A stretch of 25,737 nucleotides of DNA from an uncultured Christensenella sp. (GTDB taxonomy: Bacteria; Bacillota; Clostridia; Christensenellales; UBA3700): positions 1 to 25,737 of the forward strand of contig CAJTNW010000010.1 of assembly GCA_910577795.1 (NCBI GenBank). Reading direction: 5' to 3'. Positions 14,785-24,600 of the stretch are shown one piece after another (the stretch's first letter is position 1; every line of letters begins with the position of its first letter). The position numbers were made by a program, and so were the translations under genes. A model generated the notes under the pieces. The model was not told the DNA's origin. It made no database searches and saw only the letters and a list, made by a program, of their open reading frames with translations.

Positions 14785-16242
14785 TCAAACACCTTTTGTT
14801 GCATAGTTAGGGGCCTCTTTTGTTATGCTGATATCATGAGGGTGACTTTCAATAAGTGCTGCATTTGAAATTTTAACAAACTTAGCATTTTTACGCAAAG
14901 ACTCAATATCAGGCATACCACAATATCCCATACCACTTCTAATACCACCAACAAGTTGGAATACAACTTCTTGTAGGCTTCCTCTAAATGGAACACGACC
15001 TTCAACACCTTCTGGAACTAATTTTTTAGCATTTGTTTGGAAGTATCTGTCCTTGCTACCATTATTCATAGCACCCAAAGAACCCATACCACGATATACT
15101 TTAAAACTTCTGCCTTGGAACATTTCAATTTCACCTGGAGTTTCTGCAGTACCAGCAAACAAACTACCTATCATAACAGCACTTGCACCAGCACCTAAAG
15201 CCTTAACAATATCTCCACTAAACTTAATACCACCATCAGCAATAATTCTTTTGCCCATTTTGTCTGCCATTTCAGCACAGTCCATAACAGCAGTCATTTG
15301 AGGAACACCAATACCAGCAATAATTCTAGTTGTACAAATAGAACCTGGTCCAATACCAACTTTAACAACATCTGCACCACTATCTATTAATGCCTTTGTT
15401 GCCTCTGCAGTTGCAACATTACCAGCACACAAATTAAGATTAGGAAATTTAGCCTTAACTTTTTTAACCATATCCAAAACACCTTGGTTATGACCATGTG
15501 CAGTATCAATAGTAATAAGGTCAACTTTAGATTTTACAAGTTCCTCTACTCTTTCCATAGTATCGCCAGTAACACCAACCGCTGCACCAGCAAGTAATCT
15601 TCCATTACTATCCTTTGCACTATTTGGATATTGAATTGCTTTTTCAATATCTTTAATAGTAATAAGACCTTTTAAATTATTTTGAGCATCTACTATAGGA
15701 AGTTTTTCTATTCTGTGTTTGCAAAGAATTTTTTGTGCTTCTTCCAAAGTAGTACCTTGTTTTGCAGTAATAAGATTTTCACTTGTCATAACATCACTAA
15801 TTTTCTGTGTAAAGTCAGTTTCAAATCTTAAATCACGGTTTGTAATAATACCTACCAATTTACCAGCAACAGTAATAGGCACACCACTAATTCTATATTT
15901 TCTCATAAGGTTGTTAGCATCTTCCAATGTATTATCAGGGCTTAGGAAGAATGGGTCTGTAATAACACCATGTTCACTTCTTTTAACTCTGTCAACATGC
16001 AATGCTTGTTCTGCAATAGACAAATTTTTATGAATCATACCGATACCACCCTCACGTGCTATTGCAATAGCAAGTTCATACTCTGTAACAGTATCCATAC
16101 TTGCACTAAGCAAAGGAATGTTCAATTTAATATCATCTGTCAATTTTGTTGCCAAACTAACTGAATTAGGTAAAACATTTGAATATTGAGGAATTAATAA
16201 AACGTCATCAAAAGTCAAACCATCTTTCACAATTTTACTCAT
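14785..16242 (-). CDS. guaB: IMP dehydrogenase
   Basis: GuaB oxidises IMP to XMP with NAD, the first committed step of guanine nucleotide synthesis, in the cytosol as a tetramer. The 485-residue length is typical. The barrel begins with GLTFDDVLLIPQYSNVLP. Two CBS domains are inserted at about residues 96-150 and 155-205, and these usually bind adenine or guanine nucleotides for allosteric control. The catalytic Cys is C303 in GIGPGSICTTR, and the mobile flap with the catalytic Arg reads EGVEGRVPFRG. The phosphate-binding GGIKFSGD and MIGSLFAG stretches are intact. ATG at 16240-16242 has AAGGAGA ten bases upstream. It is transcribed alone, from its own promoter to its own terminator. No purine riboswitch-like leader was evident; the leader is short. 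Confidence 0.98.
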   Translation of the reverse strand: MSKIVKDGLTFDDVLLIPQYSNVLPNSVSLATKLTDDIKLNIPLLSASMDTVTEYELAIAIAREGGIGMIHKNLSIAEQALHVDRVKRSEHGVITDPFFLSPDNTLEDANNLMRKYRISGVPITVAGKLVGIITNRDLRFETDFTQKISDVMTSENLITAKQGTTLEEAQKILCKHRIEKLPIVDAQNNLKGLITIKDIEKAIQYPNSAKDSNGRLLAGAAVGVTGDTMERVEELVKSKVDLITIDTAHGHNQGVLDMVKKVKAKFPNLNLCAGNVATAEATKALIDSGADVVKVGIGPGSICTTRIIAGIGVPQMTAVMDCAEMADKMGKRIIADGGIKFSGDIVKALGAGASAVMIGSLFAGTAETPGEIEMFQGRSFKVYRGMGSLGAMNNGSKDRYFQTNAKKLVPEGVEGRVPFRGSLQEVVFQLVGGIRSGMGYCGMPDIESLRKNAKFVKISNAALIESHPHDISITKEAPNYATKGV

Positions 16243-16283
16243 AAATGCTATCTCCTTATGTACATTAACTATATATTTAAATT

Positions 16284-16312
16284 ATTGTAATAGATAATAA
16301 AAAAAAAGTCAA
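16284..16312 (-). promoter_or_regulatory. guaB promoter
   Basis: On the minus strand TTGACT (16307-16312), 17 bases, TACAAT (16284-16289), about 40 bases upstream of the start codon. The spacer contains a run of T. Confidence 0.75.
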
Positions 16313-16464
16313 ATAAATAAAGGCTTTCACTCAAAAAAAAGTTAAATTTTTATAAAAAACCTTATAAAATTCACTATTAAACAAAATATTGCATATTTAT
16401 ATTTGTATATACACTAATATGTGACAATATATTTTAAAATATATAAATTTTTTGCATTTGCCTA

Positions 16465-16493
16465 TTGATTTTGAATAAAATATATGGTATACT
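16465..16493 (+). promoter_or_regulatory. Promoter of the family 3 glycoside hydrolase gene
   Basis: TTGATT (16465-16470), 17 bases, TATACT (16488-16493), giving a leader of about 100 bases. The spacer ends in ATATGG, as does that of the promoter at 14574-14602. Confidence 0.7.
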
Positions 16494-16520
16494 AAGCATA
16501 TAATGCGGTAAATATAACTA

Positions 16521-16554
16521 TATTTACACAATTTTTATATAAATAGTGTAAATA
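16521..16554 (+). promoter_or_regulatory. Inverted repeat in the hydrolase leader
   Basis: TATTTACAC (16521-16529) and GTGTAAATA (16546-16554) are perfect 9-bp arms around a 16-base AT-rich stretch. It could be a protein operator just after the start point or an RNA stem-loop. Confidence 0.4.
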
Positions 16555-16573
16555 ATAAAAATATAATATATAG

Positions 16574-16587
16574 TTCGGTAAACCGAA
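16574..16587 (+). promoter_or_regulatory. TTCGGT-AA-ACCGAA dyad beside the hydrolase ribosome binding site
   Basis: TTCGGT and ACCGAA form a perfect 6-bp dyad with a two-base centre, one base before the GGAGG Shine-Dalgarno. A related CGGTAAA also occurs at 16506-16512. Position and symmetry suit a sugar-responsive repressor operator, but the regulator is not in the window. Confidence 0.4.
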
Positions 16588-16598
16588 TAGGAGGATAT

Positions 16599-19508
16599 AT
16601 GAAAAACTCAATTCACGGCTTAATCAGAAATATGACTTTATTTGAAAAAGCCTCTTTATGCAGTGGTTTGACATTTTGGGAAACAAAACCTATTAATAGA
16701 CTAAATATTCCATCAATTTTTATGTCAGATGGCCCTCACGGATTAAGAAAAGAAAATAATGACGATGCAGATAATGTTGCTTTAAAAAGCAGTTACCCTG
16801 CAACAAGTTTTCCACCTGCAGTAAATATGGCTTCTACTTGGAATCCTGAATTGATTAAGGAAGTTGGTAAGGCTTTGGGCGAACAATGTATAAATCAAAA
16901 TATAGACGTAATTTTAGGACCTGGTACTAATATTAAAAGGTCACCTCTTTGTGGTAGAAACTTTGAATATTTTTCTGAAGACCCATATCTTGCTGGTAAA
17001 ATGGCAAGCGGTTATATAAAAGGTACTAAAACTACTGGTGTAGGTACTTCTCTAAAGCACTTTGCAGTAAACAGCCAAGAAACTAATCGTATGACTATTA
17101 ACGAAGTTGTTGACGAACGTGCTTTTCGTGAGATATACCTTACTCCGTTTGAAATTGCTGTAAAAGAGTCTCAGCCAGAAACTGTAATGTGCAGTTACAA
17201 CAGAATTAATGGTACATATAGTTCAGATAATAAATATCTTTTAACTGATATTTTAAGAAATGAATGGGGTTTTGAAGGCTTAGTTGTATCTGACTGGAAT
17301 GCTGTTAATGACCGTGTACAAGGTATTATTGCTGGTATGGATTTGGAAATGCCAAGTTGCGGTGGTAGGACTGATAAAGAAATTGTTAAAGCAGTGCTTG
17401 ATGGTACTCTTGCAGAGGCAGACCTTGACATTGTTGTTGAAAGAATTTTAAATTTGGTATTTAAAGTTGTTGATGCACGCGATGATGGATATTTTTACAA
17501 TTATCGTGATGGTCATCGTTTGGCAAGACGTGTTGCTTCAGAGTCTATCATACTTATGAAAAACGAAAAAAATGCTTTGCCTATTGACCACAATGACAAA
17601 ATTGCAGTTATTGGTAGCCTTGCAAAAACTATTCGTTACCAAGGTGCTGGTAGTTCAAGGATTAATCCTTACAATTTAGTAAGTTTTACTGATTATCTTG
17701 ATAGCCATAACTTAAAATATGAATATAAAGAAGGCTACAAACTAACAAATGATGGTTATGACGAGGCACTATTTAATGAGGCAATTGAATGTGCTAAAAA
17801 TAACGAAAAAGTTATTATGTTTGTGGGACTAACCGACTCTTACGAGTGTGAAGGCTATGACCGTAAGGATATGACAATTCCATCTAGCCATAGCAAATTA
17901 ATTGAGGCTGTGGCAAAAGTTAACAAAAACATAATTGTTGTATTGCTTGGTGGTTCTCCTGTGGAAATGCCTTGGATAAACAAAGTTGATACACTATTAA
18001 ATGCTTACTTACCTGGTGAAGCAGCAGGCGAAGCAATTGCTGACATTATTTACGGTATTGTTAATCCTAGTGGTAAACTTGCAGAAACTTATCCTGTTAA
18101 ATTAAGTGACTACATAGGCTCTAAATATTATGTTGGTGCTCCAAAAACTAGTGAACACCGCGAGAGTATGTATGTTGGTTACAGATATTATGATAGTGCG
18201 AAAAAGGATGTTTTATTCCCATTCGGACATGGTTTGAGTTATACAACCTTTGAGTACTCTGACCTTAAAATATCCAGTGATAAGATTAGTGAAAATGACA
18301 AAGTAACCATTACTTTTAATATTAAAAATACTGGTAAAGTTGATGGTGCAGAAATTGCACAGGTTTACATAAAAGATATTGAAAGCAGTATTTTTAGACC
18401 AGAAAAGGAATTGAAAGGCTTTAAAAAAGTATTTATTAAAGCAGGCGAAAGCGAAACTGTTACTATTGAACTTGATAAACGTAGTTTTGCTTATTACAAT
18501 GTAGAAATTAAGGACTGGGCTGTAGAAAGTGGTGATTTTGAAATTTTAGTTGGTGCATCTTCAAGAGATATTAAACTAAATGCTACAATAAATGTTACTG
18601 GTGACAAAACTATTACCCACCTTAACTACAAAGAAACTGCACCTGTTTACTACAATATGCAAGATGCGGAAGAAATACCAGTAGAACAATTTGAGGCGGT
18701 TTATGGCGATAAAATGCCACCAAACGTACCAGCAAAACGTGGTGAGTTTGATAAAAATACAACAATAGGAGAAATGAAATGTTGTATAATAGGTAAACTA
18801 TTCTGCAAATTTGCTCCTGCTGTTATTAAAAGCCAAGTGCCAGACGCAGATATGACAACTATGCTTATGCTACAACAAGGTATGGAAGAAATGCCAATGC
18901 GTGGACTATCTGGCGTTACATCAGGCTTGCTTGACAATATAGTAACCGAAGGTATTATTTTGTGGGGTAACAAACACAGACTAAAAGGCTTAGGCAAAAT
19001 GCTAAAAGGCTTGTTTTTATCATTAAAAAATATAAGAAATCTATCAAGCGAAACTAAAGTTACCCGTGAGAGAAAGAAAATAAGAGAAGAACAAAAACGT
19101 CTTAAGTTAGAAAGAAAACAACTTATCCGTGACCAAGAAGATTACATTAAAAATCTTGAAAAAGAAATGGACGAGTTAAACAAAATATTAAGAAATATTG
19201 ATGACCCTAATAAACTTAAAGAATACAAAGCACAACACAAAAAGAATATCCAAAATATTAAATCTAATATTGAAGAGATAAAAACTCAAAGCAAAAAAGA
19301 CTTGGACGATATGAAGAAAAAAGGCAGAATAGATGTTCAGTCTAAAAAAGTTGAGGAAAAAGAAATTAAAAAAGCATTAAAAGATTATCTTCAAAATATG
19401 GATAATGATACAGATACAGAAGAAGAAAAGCAACATATCATTGCCCTACTTACTGGAAAAAAACGTAATCAAGAAGAAAAAGAAGATATAGACGAAGATA
19501 ACAATTAA
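16599..19508 (+). CDS. Family 3 glycoside hydrolase (beta-glucosidase-like) with C-terminal coiled-coil extension
   Basis: The enzyme would remove terminal beta-linked sugars with retention of configuration. Residues 1-300 are the GH3 barrel, with SDGPHGLR (43-50), GRNFEYFSEDP (119-129), KHFAVN (153-158), and the catalytic nucleophile D232 in VVSDWNAV. A second alpha/beta sandwich domain follows, then FPFGHGLSYT near 540 and a fibronectin III-like domain to about 665. Residues about 690-810 carry a hydrophobic segment with EEMPMRGL, seen in other clostridial GH3 proteins. Residues about 820-969 are an added tail almost wholly of Lys, Glu, Arg, Asp and Gln in a coiled-coil pattern, ending very acidic. 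There is no signal peptide, so it acts on imported oligosaccharides. ATG follows GGAGG. It ends at a strong terminator. Exact substrate (glucoside or xyloside) is not decided. Confidence 0.93.
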   Translation: MKNSIHGLIRNMTLFEKASLCSGLTFWETKPINRLNIPSIFMSDGPHGLRKENNDDADNVALKSSYPATSFPPAVNMASTWNPELIKEVGKALGEQCINQNIDVILGPGTNIKRSPLCGRNFEYFSEDPYLAGKMASGYIKGTKTTGVGTSLKHFAVNSQETNRMTINEVVDERAFREIYLTPFEIAVKESQPETVMCSYNRINGTYSSDNKYLLTDILRNEWGFEGLVVSDWNAVNDRVQGIIAGMDLEMPSCGGRTDKEIVKAVLDGTLAEADLDIVVERILNLVFKVVDARDDGYFYNYRDGHRLARRVASESIILMKNEKNALPIDHNDKIAVIGSLAKTIRYQGAGSSRINPYNLVSFTDYLDSHNLKYEYKEGYKLTNDGYDEALFNEAIECAKNNEKVIMFVGLTDSYECEGYDRKDMTIPSSHSKLIEAVAKVNKNIIVVLLGGSPVEMPWINKVDTLLNAYLPGEAAGEAIADIIYGIVNPSGKLAETYPVKLSDYIGSKYYVGAPKTSEHRESMYVGYRYYDSAKKDVLFPFGHGLSYTTFEYSDLKISSDKISENDKVTITFNIKNTGKVDGAEIAQVYIKDIESSIFRPEKELKGFKKVFIKAGESETVTIELDKRSFAYYNVEIKDWAVESGDFEILVGASSRDIKLNATINVTGDKTITHLNYKETAPVYYNMQDAEEIPVEQFEAVYGDKMPPNVPAKRGEFDKNTTIGEMKCCIIGKLFCKFAPAVIKSQVPDADMTTMLMLQQGMEEMPMRGLSGVTSGLLDNIVTEGIILWGNKHRLKGLGKMLKGLFLSLKNIRNLSSETKVTRERKKIREEQKRLKLERKQLIRDQEDYIKNLEKEMDELNKILRNIDDPNKLKEYKAQHKKNIQNIKSNIEEIKTQSKKDLDDMKKKGRIDVQSKKVEEKEIKKALKDYLQNMDNDTDTEEEKQHIIALLTGKKRNQEEKEDIDEDNN

Positions 19509-19518
19509 TAACCAAATT

Positions 19519-19550
19519 ACAGACTGGCGGAAAACCAGTCTGTTTTATTT
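19519..19550 (+). terminator. Intrinsic terminator of the glycoside hydrolase gene
   Basis: ACAGACTGG (19519-19527) pairs perfectly with CCAGTCTGT (19535-19543) around CGGAAAA, followed by TTTTATTT. It starts ten bases past the stop codon. Confidence 0.9.
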
Positions 19551-19671
19551 AAGTTTGTAATTATATTTATATAAATATATAAATTATTATCTTATTATTA
19601 ATTTATCTAATTAATAAAACAACATAATTATCTAATATTTTATTTTATCTTTAATTAAATATCACAAAATA

Positions 19672-19699
19672 GTACCCCACCACATTTGTGGTGGGGTAC
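19672..19699. terminator. GC-rich hairpin with two-base loop
   Basis: GTACCCCACCACA (19672-19684) is perfectly complementary to 19687-19699. It lies between convergent transcripts and could end the surface-protein operon on the minus strand (followed there by TATTTTG), although it is about 280 bases past that stop. It is strikingly GC-rich for this DNA. Confidence 0.5.
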
Positions 19700-19788
19700 A
19701 TGTGAAAGTATAAAAGAAATCTATTACTATGAATTATTACATACAGAGGGGCTGCGTAATAATAAGTAATAAATATTCTGTCAAAATT

Positions 19789-19831
19789 AATAACCTTTTG
19801 GGGCTGCTATAAGCAAGCCCTTAAGGTTATT
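19789..19831. other. Two-level stem-loop in the 19509-19979 intergenic region
   Basis: AATAACCTT (19789-19797) pairs with AAGGTTATT (19823-19831). Inside, GGGCT (19801-19805) pairs with AGCCC (19816-19820), and GCT with AGC closes the top. It is a compact structure that could be a terminator, part of a small RNA or a repeat. GGGGCTGC occurs here and again about 50 bases upstream (from 19749). Confidence 0.4.
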
Positions 19832-19903
19832 TGGCTAATAAAGCAATCTTAAAATTACAATTCTATTAATTCACTACATCAAAAAATTTGATTGCATATA
19901 GCC

Positions 19904-19960
19904 TTGCTAAGCGATAAATTTATGGTAGGCATGCTTAGCAATATATTTGCAGGCAAATAT
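19904..19960. other. Two adjacent inverted repeats after the surface-protein operon
   Basis: TTGCTAAGC (19904-19912) pairs with GCTTAGCAA (19933-19941) around a 20-base loop. Directly after, ATATTTGC (19943-19950) pairs with GCAAATAT (19953-19960) with only AG between. Both lie within 80 bases downstream of the minus-strand stop at 19980. No T run makes either a clear terminator. Confidence 0.4.
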
Positions 19961-19979
19961 CTACTTGCCAGTCAAACTA

Positions 19980-21650
19980 TTAATTTCTGCCCTCACGAAG
20001 TTCTTCGTATAATTTTTCTAGCACTTTTTCGCTAAATCCATCAGTTGGACCTACAGAGCCTTTATCGTTGCTATAATATCCCCAAACATCAATGTCATAC
20101 ATAATTTTTGATGCAATTGGTGGTATTGGGAATCCGCTTGCTTGACCATTTGCTTTTGAGTCAGAATAGCCAACTTTATCACAACCATTTACTTTAGAAC
20201 CATTGTATTTGATAGGCATATCTTTGCTACCAGTTCTTATTTTGATAATTGCAAAGTGAATATATTTTTCCCCGCCCTCTTTTGCTTTTAAAGCATCATA
20301 ATTAGCCTTTGGAATTTCGTCACCAGCAATAGCATTTGCAATATTTGCAAGCAATGGGTCTTCAGTTTCTGGCAAGAAAGACAAATTATTTTCGTTCTTC
20401 CAGTTGTAAATATCAAGGAAACCATCAATATTCAAAGTATTCCAACTTGCATCCTCGTTGTCTTTTGTAATTTCAGTATCCATACAATAAAACAATATAG
20501 CACCAGTCAAAGAGTTTGCAATTACGTTGTCTTTCATATTAATAGTACTTGCTTTGTTTGCGGCTGTTTCAATAGAAACTGCTGTATCTGCTGCATTTCT
20601 TACAATACAACCTTGCATATCTACTTCTGAATTGCTTATGTGCACAACTTTACCACCATTTTCAAAAACACAATGTTTTACAAGTGCATTTGCTTTTGCA
20701 TCTTCATTTCCGCAAACATATAAAGTTGAGCCGTAACCACTAAACAATTTAACACCACGTTCTGCCATTTTGTCATTATCAAGTCCTGCTAAGTTACCGC
20801 CTTCCTCTGTACTCATATCATTACCTGTAATGTGTACATCTTGGAAAATAACTTGTGCATTGTCCTCTCTTGGAACAATTGTAAACGCGCTAAAACCTAT
20901 AAAGTATTTTGTCTTACTATAACTAGTACCATCAGACAAAGCAGCAAGTTTGCCATCATTCTTATCAGGTGTTTTTACACGTGCACCAATTAATTCGTTT
21001 ACATTAACAACCGCACCATTACCATAAACATCATTTTTTACAGTCATAGTTGGTGCTTCGTCTTCTGCTTTACCTTCTAGTTTGGGTGCTTTTAGACTAG
21101 CATTTTGTATAACTACTTTCTTTCCTGCATTGATATTTTCTACAAGTGCATCAAAAGTGCTTACATTAACTGCTCCGTCAATAGTAGTAACTTCTTTTGT
21201 TACCTCTTTGCCAGCCATTTTAAATGTCAATGTCTTTTTATCACTACTTAAAACAAAACTATCTCCATCAGGGAAAATCTTTTTGTAATCAACTTGACCT
21301 TCTGTACCCATATAGTATTTGTTTGCCATATCTACTTTTAATGGTATACTACTTAAATCTTGAGTTCTACCTGGTCCAAATAAAATTACCATAAGCCAAA
21401 TAAACAAACCAAGAATAACAGCACCAACAGTTGCAGCGGCTGTTATTATAATGATTTTTTTCTTTTTTTGCATAGGCTCTTTTGCCTTTTTAGTCTTTTT
21501 AACTTTTACTTCTTCCTTATCTGCAGTCTTTACTACTTCCACATCGTTTTCTTTAACACTAACCTCTTCGGTTGTGGCATTTGCCACAACCTCTTGAGAT
21601 TTTGTATTATCAACTTCTGCATCAGGAATTAAATCTTTATTATCTTCCAT
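19980..21650 (-). CDS. Membrane-anchored surface protein with beta-helix-like ectodomain
   Basis: The 556-residue protein has three parts. Residues 1-65 are a highly charged cytosolic segment, first acidic (Glu, Asp, Val), then Lys-rich. Residues 66-92 are a single membrane helix (IIIITAAATVGAVILGLFIW). The rest is outside the cell. Residues about 210-400 show the short repeating strands, turns and small residues of a right-handed parallel beta-helix (VIFQDVHITGND, VKHCVFENGGKVVHISNSEVDMQGCIVRN, AVSIETAANKASTINMKDN), as in pectate-lyase-like proteins. I see no catalytic signature of a polysaccharide lyase, so a binding or structural role is as likely as enzymatic activity. ATG at 21648-21650 has GGAGG six bases upstream. 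It starts 13 bases after the stop of the large lipoprotein gene, so both are cotranscribed and may act together at the cell surface. No specific family is recognised. Confidence 0.85.
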   Translation of the reverse strand: MEDNKDLIPDAEVDNTKSQEVVANATTEEVSVKENDVEVVKTADKEEVKVKKTKKAKEPMQKKKKIIIITAAATVGAVILGLFIWLMVILFGPGRTQDLSSIPLKVDMANKYYMGTEGQVDYKKIFPDGDSFVLSSDKKTLTFKMAGKEVTKEVTTIDGAVNVSTFDALVENINAGKKVVIQNASLKAPKLEGKAEDEAPTMTVKNDVYGNGAVVNVNELIGARVKTPDKNDGKLAALSDGTSYSKTKYFIGFSAFTIVPREDNAQVIFQDVHITGNDMSTEEGGNLAGLDNDKMAERGVKLFSGYGSTLYVCGNEDAKANALVKHCVFENGGKVVHISNSEVDMQGCIVRNAADTAVSIETAANKASTINMKDNVIANSLTGAILFYCMDTEITKDNEDASWNTLNIDGFLDIYNWKNENNLSFLPETEDPLLANIANAIAGDEIPKANYDALKAKEGGEKYIHFAIIKIRTGSKDMPIKYNGSKVNGCDKVGYSDSKANGQASGFPIPPIASKIMYDIDVWGYYSNDKGSVGPTDGFSEKVLEKLYEELREGRN

Positions 21651-21663
21651 TATGCCTCCAAAA

Positions 21664-24600
21664 TTAAGCCTCAGCAGCAGTTACAGTGATTTTAATTGTC
21701 ATATTTACTACAACCAATTCATACTCGCCTGCTTCTGTAAAGTTAAATGTCAAAGCCAAAGTAGATTCATTTAATGTAACATTTGCTTTTCCAGCATAAG
21801 TATCATTAAAGTCACTAACTGGACTAGTAAAGTTATATTTAGAATAACTATGATTTAATTGACCTTCATCTGTTCCTTTTTCAAAAACTAAATCAGTACC
21901 AACAACTGCTGTTCTTTCAGCAACTAACTTAGCATTAATCTTGATTGAACATTTATTAGTTAAAGTAAATGTATTGTTATTAGGTTGCAAAACAGTAAAT
22001 TCTAGTGCTAGTTTTCCATCCTCTAGTTCTAATACAGCAACTGTCATTTTAGTTTTATTGCTACCAGTATTTTGAGTATTAGCAAGTTTTTCAGCAAACT
22101 CTTTTGTAAAAGGAACACCAATTTCGTCTTCAGTTACAACAACCTTATCACCACCAACATAAGCAGTTTTTTCAACAGTTTTTGTGTTAAATTTAATTGT
22201 TAATTTTGCTATTTCATTATTAGTACCAGTCATATTCATAACATAGCCACTATAACCATTGTTATCAATTGCATTAACAGTCAAAATAGGGTTTTCCATA
22301 TCGCCATTAAATGTCATTGTAATTTTGTCAGTATTATCATTGTTTAATTTTTCAACTGCAGCAACAATTACTTCTTTTTCAAACCTAACATCAGTAAACA
22401 ACTCATTCAATTTAATTTGATTATCTATATTAAGTTCTAATCCAGAAACTGTTTGTGCAGCCTCTTTTACATCATAATTAACAATAACATAATCACCATT
22501 TTTATCAACAATAGTCATTGTATATTTACCTGTTCTAGTAAATGATACTTCAATTACTGGTGCTGTGTCTGTACCACTAACAGCAATAGTCATATTAGCA
22601 TTAGTATTTAAATCTGCTGCTTTTTCTGCTTCTGCCTTAGTAAATGCAAATACACCAATTTTGCCATTATAAGTTTTAGTTACACCCATATACATTGTTT
22701 CATCAACATGGTGCTCAATAATTATAAATGTCAAGTTAAGAACTGCATTATGTCCACCTTTCAAAGATAAAGTATAAGTACCTTTTTTGTTAAATGTAAT
22801 ATTTGCACCATTCCAACCTAATAAACTTGAACTTTCTGAATACTCAAAACCATTTGCATCAGCAAATTCACCAACTGCTGCCATTGTTTCTGCTTGTTGC
22901 AATTTCATACTAGCATTAATAACATTGTTTTTAATTGAGTTTGCAATTTTATAAGATACTTTGCCATCAGTTAGCATCAAAGAAATTGTTTGATTATCAA
23001 CACCAAGAGCATCATTCATATTTACTATTACTTCTTTAGTATAACCAAATGCAGCAAATTGCATTGGGAAGGTACCCCATGCTGCAACTTTATTATTGCT
23101 AACAAAGTTTGCAGTATTGCTTGCTTTAACATCTGTTTCGTGAATTTCACCATTAGCAAAATTAACTGTTATATGATGAGTATCACTCAAAGCATCACCA
23201 TTTGCATAAACTTTTTCTGGGTCTTCGTCAAAGATTTGACTGCTATTAATACCGGCTACCTTTGATTGGTCCCAAACAACATTTTCAACTTCAGCAATAG
23301 TAATTTTAGTTTCAATAACAACTTCTGGAGTAACTAAATCATTAAGCATACTTAGTTGAGGAACAAGGCTTGAGAAAGTTTTTAATACTGCAAGCAAATT
23401 ATTGATACTTGAACCAATACCAGCACTTTTCTTATCAACACCACCATTACTCAAAACCAATTTTACAGTTTGTTCTGTATAAATATTAGGATTTAATCCT
23501 GCAATTTCAACTATATTCATACGAGAAGTTACTTCTTTGCCATAAATATCTTTAAATTTAATAACGACTGTATTTTTTGTGCTAGTTGCATTTTTATCAA
23601 CAACTAATTCCATTAACTCACCATAAGACATTGTCTTGTAAGAGCCATTAGTATTGTAAACAACAGAATTTAAATTATCAGTATTAGGATTATCTTTATC
23701 TCCGCCTTGATAAATTTTTACATTACCAGCAGCATCTTTATCCCAGTCTAACACCTCACCTTTAATAATTTTGTGGTTTGCAAGGCTTTCTTCATTTTCG
23801 CCAAAATCTTTTTTAGCATCGCTACCATCTTTTACTCTAGTATACAAATCTAAAACGTTTTGCTCAAAATGTTCACCATTAGAATAAACACCATCAATAC
23901 AAATCTTATCAACACCATTAAACAAACTATTAACGGCTTTTAATAAAGTCCAATAAGTGCCTTCGTCAAGGGTAGTACCATAAAGACCATCTAACAATTC
24001 TCTAAAATAATCAACTTTAATTTGCAATTCTTGCTTATCTTTTAAACCTCCAATAATGTCAGTAATAATATTACCTATTGACATTGGGCTATCAGAAACT
24101 AAACCATACGCAAGTGCTTGCTCTTCTGGAGTTTCAGAACCTACAGGAGCATCTGCCTCTGCTCTTGTTTTTACTAAATCCAAATATTGCAATACATCAA
24201 AACTAAAAGTAGTATAATAAGTTGGGAAAATTGAATTTAAACCAATACCTATCATATCAGACAACAATGAATCATTAACAATAGAACGTAAATCTAAAGA
24301 TACATAAATTCTATTATTTTCAAAATCTTTTGGTGAATATGCAATGGCTATAATAGAGCCATCAGTTTTCTTACCATCTACGTGAGTAGTTTTGCAAGTT
24401 GTACCACATGTATGATTTACTTCAATAAATATCTTACCTTGTTGGTCAAGTAACATTTTCTTAATAATAGGGTCTGCACTGCCTGTATTTACACACTCAG
24501 TAATTGTAGTAATCAATTGAATAGGTGTAAAATCAAGGTTAATAGTGTATGTATAATCACCTACAGATTTACCAGCACTATCTTTTAGTGTAATCTTACC

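Noticed and set aside
16243..16283. Guanine or other riboswitch in the guaB leader
   Set aside because: The leader after the proposed promoter is only about 35 bases and lacks the conserved riboswitch cores.
19729..19812. A 27-codon plus-strand frame starting at ATG 19729
   Set aside because: There is no Shine-Dalgarno upstream, and the frame runs into a stem-loop. Composition looks like chance.
19740..19830. tmRNA, 6S RNA or SRP RNA suggested by GGGGCTGC and nearby stems
   Set aside because: None of the conserved sequence marks of these RNAs (tag frame and tRNA-like ends, 6S central bubble, SRP GGAAGCAG-type loop) could be found.
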